Assembly (NCBI GenBank): GCA_047518265.1
Contig: JAKZRG010000060.1
Coordinates: 68,741-132,740, forward strand
Reading direction: 5' to 3'
DNA length: 64,000 nucleotides
DNA from: Oceanospirillum sp047518265
GTDB taxonomy: Bacteria > Pseudomonadota > Gammaproteobacteria > Pseudomonadales > Halomonadaceae
Below, piece by piece: positions 59,824 through 64,000 of the stretch. The position numbers and the translations under genes are program-made. Position 1 is the first letter of the stretch. Every line of letters starts with the position of its first letter. The notes under the pieces were generated by a model. The model ran no database searches. It worked only from the letters and a program-made list of their open reading frames with translations, and had not been told where the DNA came from.

Positions 59824-60885
59824 CTAACGCCTTCTCGCCTCTGCCTTTAGATCCAGTACTTTACCCACGGTACGGTTCCAGTTAGCAGCACATTCTGGCC
59901 CACAACGTTCAGCCCAGCGGGGTAAGATTACGTCTTTTGCTACTTGATCTCGGATCAATAGATCCTCAGCTGAAGGTTCCACCAGGGTCATATTGCCGGT
60001 TTCGCCAATAGTGCAGGGGCCATGGGATAAGCAGGCCAGAGCGGTGGCATCTTCGGTGGCGGTTTCCTTCCACATGGTGTCGTTTAGGGTCGCTATCTCT
60101 TCTTCCAGCAGGCTTTTTTGAGCATCGCTTAATCGGTTCCATTTATTCATATTCATGGCACCAAAAGCGAGCCCCCAACCCACCCGTAGGGTAAAACCAT
60201 AGGGTGTGGATTTATGCAGACCAACGGTATAAGCCGACATGGTGCCGGTAATAACACAATCAATAACCCCTTGCTCCAGAGCGTTAGGCACACCATTAAA
60301 AGGTACACTGACGGGAATCGCCCCGATACCTTCAACAAAATCCCCTAAAGTGGTCAAATACACCCGAATACGTTTACCTTTCAGATCTTCAATACGACTA
60401 ATTTTTGTTTTGCACCAGACCATCTGGCTGGGAAATGGGTAGAGCATCATCAGCTTGGCGTTGTATTTTTCTGCAAAGGCCCGTTGTAATGTTGGAAAAT
60501 ATGCTTCGGAGACTCGTTTCTGTACATTGATATTTTGTACCAGAGAAGAGAGATCTGCGCCTTCAAAGATCTCACTTTCTGGCACGACATAACCGGACAT
60601 ACCAAAGGCAAAATCAAACACGCCTTTTTTCACCAATCGCATAATTTCATAACCTTGCAAATCCAGCTCTGTGTGCGGTTTAATTTCGCCGACAATCTGT
60701 CCGTCCGTGACATCAGCAATTCGCTGGTTCCAAAAAGGCCCTTCGTGTTTTTGATAATTGGTAAAATAACCCCAAGTGCCTACGGCTTTGATAATGATGG
60801 TATCGTTGGCCACCAGTAAACTGCTTATACTGGTTAACGTTAAGCCGAATAAGAGGGCGACAAAATAATGCTTCAGTTTTTTCAT
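59824..60885 (-). CDS. TRAP-type periplasmic binding protein without adjacent permease
   Basis: 353 aa. A signal peptide (about 1-26, ending near SSLLVAND) precedes a DctP-fold protein. Segments include KGVFDFAFGMSGYVVPESE, the ligand-contact region ISRIEDLKGKRIRVY and the GVIDCVITGTMSAY tract. Two cysteine pairs occur near the C-terminus (ALACLSHGPC and CGPECA), unusual for this family and suggesting disulfides. No DctQ or DctM gene is next to it. It is divergent, across 53 bases, from a histidine kinase, so it may be the ligand-sensing partner of that kinase or an importer subunit whose permease lies elsewhere. Confidence 0.85.
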   Translation of the reverse strand: MKKLKHYFVALLFGLTLTSISSLLVANDTIIIKAVGTWGYFTNYQKHEGPFWNQRIADVTDGQIVGEIKPHTELDLQGYEIMRLVKKGVFDFAFGMSGYVVPESEIFEGADLSSLVQNINVQKRVSEAYFPTLQRAFAEKYNAKLMMLYPFPSQMVWCKTKISRIEDLKGKRIRVYLTTLGDFVEGIGAIPVSVPFNGVPNALEQGVIDCVITGTMSAYTVGLHKSTPYGFTLRVGWGLAFGAMNMNKWNRLSDAQKSLLEEEIATLNDTMWKETATEDATALACLSHGPCTIGETGNMTLVEPSAEDLLIRDQVAKDVILPRWAERCGPECAANWNRTVGKVLDLKAEARRR

Positions 60886-60938
60886 AATGACCTACTTATT
60901 AAAGACCTTCTCAACGGTTTATCTATGACGGCTTATGT

Positions 60939-62972
60939 ATGAAAAGTATTAACCGGTTTGGTATCAGAAGCCGCTTTTTCTTCGCCTTTGGTGCACTTAG
61001 TGCCCTGACTTTACTGGCGAGCATTGTGACCTGGCTATCTTATAACCGTCTGGGTGATGAACTTAATCAGGTGGTAAAAGGTAACATCCACACCCTAAGC
61101 CTGATGACAGACCTTAAAGAACAAGGTACCAAAACCACCCTTATGGCCCCCACGTTACTGGCCGCTAAAGATGAGGTCAGTCGACAAGCTATTCAGAAAG
61201 AGCTCAATATTAATATCACCATTATGGCAGCACTCTTGCCTAAAATATCTGCCGCCACTCAGGATCATCAAGCCCAGAAGCAACTTTTTAAGCAGATTGA
61301 AGCGTTAAGCACCACTTTAGAAGCGTTGAATCATAACGTGCTAACGAAGCTTACGATACAGCAAGAGAAGAAATCCGAGAACCAGAGGCTCCGATGGATT
61401 GCATCCAGCTTTTTAAGTGATATCAATACCTTAACAGACAATACCCAGCGTAGCCTATCCAGCCATTATAATCAGGATTTATCAGACGCTTGGATTGTAA
61501 TGAATGGCTACGGACAAGATACTACCCATGCTATCAATGCGGATCTACAGCGCCTCTACCGTATCAAGGCAGATGTAAACTTACTGGTTAACCTAGTGGA
61601 TCGAGCCCAACACCTACCGGATCTTAACTCTTTGATTGCCACGCAGGCCTATTCTGATGAGGTGGTTCAGCGCATCAAACAAGATATTCTCGATGTGGAT
61701 AATGTACCGGGTGTGCAAACCTTAAAACAGACCATCGTTAATATTGTTTTTCTGACCCGTGGCGATAACAATATGTTCACCATTCGCAGTAAAGAGCGCA
61801 GCATACTGCAATCCGGTGAGGAACTACTGGCTCGTATCAGAGAAGAATTAAACGCCCTAAATCAACAGATCGCCCTACAAACAGAAAAAACAGAAGCCGC
61901 TGCCCAACTCTCTGCCGAGAATGCTCAACAAACCATTAAGAACGGCCGTATCTGGATGCTATTGATGGTAGGCACCAGCTTACTCTTCTCCATTTTGATT
62001 GTTTGGCTTTATGTAGGACGTAATATGGTGGCCAGAATTACCAGCCTAGATGACAGTATGCGCGCCATTGCCAACGGTAATTTAGAGGAAGAAGTGCAGG
62101 TAAAAGGCAGTGATGAAATTGGCGCTATGGCTCGCTCTCTGGTCAGCTTTCGAGACCAGCTGTCGACGCTACAGGAAGAGTTAGTTCAGGCCGGTAAATT
62201 GGCGGCTCTGGGACAATTATCCGCCGGTATTGCCCATGAGATTAATCAGCCACTGTCTGCCATTGGCCACTATTCTCATAACGGTGTGCGTTTACTGCAG
62301 GCAGGTCGACTAGAAGATACCGAGAAAAACCTTAATCAGATCTCCAACCTAACTAAACGAGCCACCACCATTATCACTCGGATAAAATCCATGGCCCGTA
62401 AACAACAGGATAATCTGGTAGAGGTTGATCCAAAACAAGTAGTAGATAACGTACTCCAGATGCTAGAAAGTGATGAGGTTAGAAAACTGACGACCATAAA
62501 CGTCACTTATCAAGAACCTATGTATGGCGTAAAAGCCGATCAGGTTCAACTGGAGCAAGTGGTGCTTAATTTGGTAACCAATGCCCTAAATGCGATGACG
62601 GATCAAACGGATAAACAGATCAGTATTCACTGCCAATATCCTCAGGATTCATTGGAGAACAGCTCTCTTGAACATACGTCACCTGAACGCAATGCATCTG
62701 AAGTCAATAGACAGAAACCAAACAGACTGACACAAAACATCGTAGAAATTATCGTTCGGGATAATGGGCCTGGAATCAGCCAAGAATTACGGGAACAAAT
62801 CTTTGAGCCGTTTTTTACCACCAAACCCCGCAGCCAAAATTTAGGACTGGGGCTTACTATTTCCTATAACATTATTAAAAGTTTTGGCGGCAAGCTGAAA
62901 GTTAATGAACAGTCAGAACAAGGGGCATCCTTTTGTATCCAGTTACCTGTATTTCGGAGCAGTAATTCATGA
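60939..62972 (+). CDS. Membrane sensor histidine kinase (DctB/TorS-like)
   Basis: 677 aa. First membrane segment about 12-33, a helical periplasmic domain (about 34-340) resembling TorS-type sensors, second membrane segment about 345-365, HAMP, then the kinase core. The H-box is LSAGIAHEINQPLSAIGHYS, the N-box VVLNLVTNALNAM, and G-boxes VRDNGPGI and GLGLTISYNIIKSFGG. A polar insert of about 38 residues (roughly 567-604) lies between the N-box and the first G-box. The stop overlaps the start of the response regulator gene. The divergent binding-protein gene suggests a periplasmic co-sensor. Confidence 0.9.
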   Translation: MKSINRFGIRSRFFFAFGALSALTLLASIVTWLSYNRLGDELNQVVKGNIHTLSLMTDLKEQGTKTTLMAPTLLAAKDEVSRQAIQKELNINITIMAALLPKISAATQDHQAQKQLFKQIEALSTTLEALNHNVLTKLTIQQEKKSENQRLRWIASSFLSDINTLTDNTQRSLSSHYNQDLSDAWIVMNGYGQDTTHAINADLQRLYRIKADVNLLVNLVDRAQHLPDLNSLIATQAYSDEVVQRIKQDILDVDNVPGVQTLKQTIVNIVFLTRGDNNMFTIRSKERSILQSGEELLARIREELNALNQQIALQTEKTEAAAQLSAENAQQTIKNGRIWMLLMVGTSLLFSILIVWLYVGRNMVARITSLDDSMRAIANGNLEEEVQVKGSDEIGAMARSLVSFRDQLSTLQEELVQAGKLAALGQLSAGIAHEINQPLSAIGHYSHNGVRLLQAGRLEDTEKNLNQISNLTKRATTIITRIKSMARKQQDNLVEVDPKQVVDNVLQMLESDEVRKLTTINVTYQEPMYGVKADQVQLEQVVLNLVTNALNAMTDQTDKQISIHCQYPQDSLENSSLEHTSPERNASEVNRQKPNRLTQNIVEIIVRDNGPGISQELREQIFEPFFTTKPRSQNLGLGLTISYNIIKSFGGKLKVNEQSEQGASFCIQLPVFRSSNS

Positions 62973-64000
62973 GTCATTCTGTCCCTGGTCACGTCATTAT
63001 TATTGATGATGAAGAGATTGTCCGTGATGCCATGAGTCAAACCCTTGAGCTGGAAGGCTATACTGCCAGTGCTTACGAAGACCCTATGGAAGCTATCGCT
63101 CAGTGTGCTATGGATTGGCCCGGTGTGATTATCTGCGATGTCCGTATGGATATTATGGATGGTCTTGAGGTACTACAGAAGATTATTGAAATCGATTCAG
63201 AAATCCCGGTCATTATGTTCAGCGGCCACGGTGATATTGCTATCGCTATTCAGGCCATTCGCTTGGGCGCTTATGATTTTCTGGAAAAAAATGATGACCC
63301 TCAACATCATATTAATACTGTGCAAAGGGCTTGGGGCAAACGCCAACTGGTATTAGAAAACCGCTTCTTACGTAAGAGCCTTGTTGGCCAGCATGAAATT
63401 GATCAGCGTCTAGTGGGCCAAACGCCTGCCATCGTACGCCTTAGGGAGATGGTATTACAACTGGCTCAGATCGATGTGGATCTAATTATCAATGGCGCTA
63501 CCGGTACAGGCAAAGAGGTCGTGGCCAATTGCCTGCATGATTTTAGCCCACGGGCAGACAAACCCTTTGTGGCTCTTAACTGTGGCGCGGTAACCGAATC
63601 AGTGATTGAAAGTGAGCTTTTTGGTCATGAAGCGGGAGCCTTTACCGGCGCTCAAAAAAGGCGAATTGGTAAAATAGAATATGCCAGTGGCGGAACTCTG
63701 TTTCTTGATGAGATTGAGAGCATGCCTGCTTCTTTGCAGGTACGTTTACTGCGAGTGCTACAAGAACGTAGCCTTCAGCGTTTAGGGGGCAATGATAATA
63801 TCCATGTGGATATTCGAGTAGTGGCCGCTTCCAAGGTTAATCTGCGCGATGCAGCCGATGAAGGCAGCTTCCGAGAGGATCTTTACTACCGGCTGAATGT
63901 AGCCAGCCTGGATATTCCTAGTTTGGATGAACGTAAGGATGATATCCCTATCTTATTCGGTCATTTTGCAGAACAGGCGAATCAACGTTTTAACCGTGAC
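62969..64000 (+). CDS. Sigma-54-dependent response regulator (DctD-like), partial
   Basis: 344 codons are visible before the window ends. The receiver domain (1-120) has the acidic pair IIIDDEE and the phosphorylation site aspartate D57 in VIICDVRMD. The AAA+ domain has Walker A NGATGTGKE (175-183), an intact GAFTGA loop (223-228) in ELFGHEAGAFTGAQ, and Walker B GGTLFLDEIES. The ATG overlaps the kinase stop (ATGA), so translation is coupled. The DNA-binding end is outside the window. Targets are likely sigma-54 promoters, perhaps for transport genes beyond the right edge. Confidence 0.93.
   Translation, partial: MSHSVPGHVIIIDDEEIVRDAMSQTLELEGYTASAYEDPMEAIAQCAMDWPGVIICDVRMDIMDGLEVLQKIIEIDSEIPVIMFSGHGDIAIAIQAIRLGAYDFLEKNDDPQHHINTVQRAWGKRQLVLENRFLRKSLVGQHEIDQRLVGQTPAIVRLREMVLQLAQIDVDLIINGATGTGKEVVANCLHDFSPRADKPFVALNCGAVTESVIESELFGHEAGAFTGAQKRRIGKIEYASGGTLFLDEIESMPASLQVRLLRVLQERSLQRLGGNDNIHVDIRVVAASKVNLRDAADEGSFREDLYYRLNVASLDIPSLDERKDDIPILFGHFAEQANQRFNRD

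Overview
The window looks like chromosomal DNA of a heterotrophic, probably marine gammaproteobacterium (Oceanospirillales-like). This is an inference from the gene content: a glycerol ABC importer, choline-to-betaine genes, TRAP importers, KefFC, several chemoreceptors and c-di-GMP sensors. No rRNA, tRNA, CRISPR, insertion sequence or prophage was seen. Genes are packed into operons, and base composition looks even throughout.

Bases 1-13.9 kb form a glycerol and lower-glycolysis block: the start of glpT and all of glpS (ABC importer ATPases), a divergent AcoR/DhaR-like activator that lacks the GAFTGA loop, a chemoreceptor, glpK, the repressor glpR, glpD, then gap, pyk and tpiA. TTCGA/TCGAA dyads that look like GlpR operators lie before glpS, between glpK and glpR, and before glpD. 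A second chemoreceptor follows at 14-16 kb.

Bases 16.6-22 kb hold the lower homoprotocatechuate (4-hydroxyphenylacetate) meta-cleavage pathway, hpaH-I-G1-G2-E, and after an internal terminator hpaF. The ring-cleaving dioxygenase hpaD is absent. Next come rnz, an unusually short BCCT-like transporter, and betA and betB. A polyamine-binding-type periplasmic protein followed by a GGDEF-EAL protein (28.7-32.2 kb) has the layout of the Vibrio NspS-MbaA sensor. mmsA and a divergent LysR gene follow.

Bases 35.1-51.1 kb are the most interesting part: two gene sets on either side of a GcvA-type LysR gene. To its left, an eight-gene operon encodes a TRAP importer, a GbuA-type guanidinobutyrase, a YtcJ-like amidohydrolase, a COG0523 GTPase metallochaperone, an M20 amidohydrolase and a second, divergent ureohydrolase. 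To its right, on the other strand, lie an AruI-type 2-ketoarginine decarboxylase, a D-2-hydroxyacid dehydrogenase and an aldehyde dehydrogenase. Together they can be read as uptake and complete breakdown of a guanidino acid to 4-aminobutyrate and urea, with a hydroxyacid dehydrogenase where an aminotransferase would be expected.

Bases 51.2-64 kb hold a diguanylate cyclase with two fused binding-protein domains, kefF-kefC, an isochorismatase-family hydrolase divergent from a GlxA-type regulator, two adjacent toxin-antitoxin pairs (Phd/RelE type and HEPN/MNT type), and an orphan TRAP-type binding protein divergent from a histidine kinase and a sigma-54 response regulator cut by the window end. 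Short tandem repeats (12-24 bp units of unrelated sequence) recur at gene ends and in intergenic DNA across the window.
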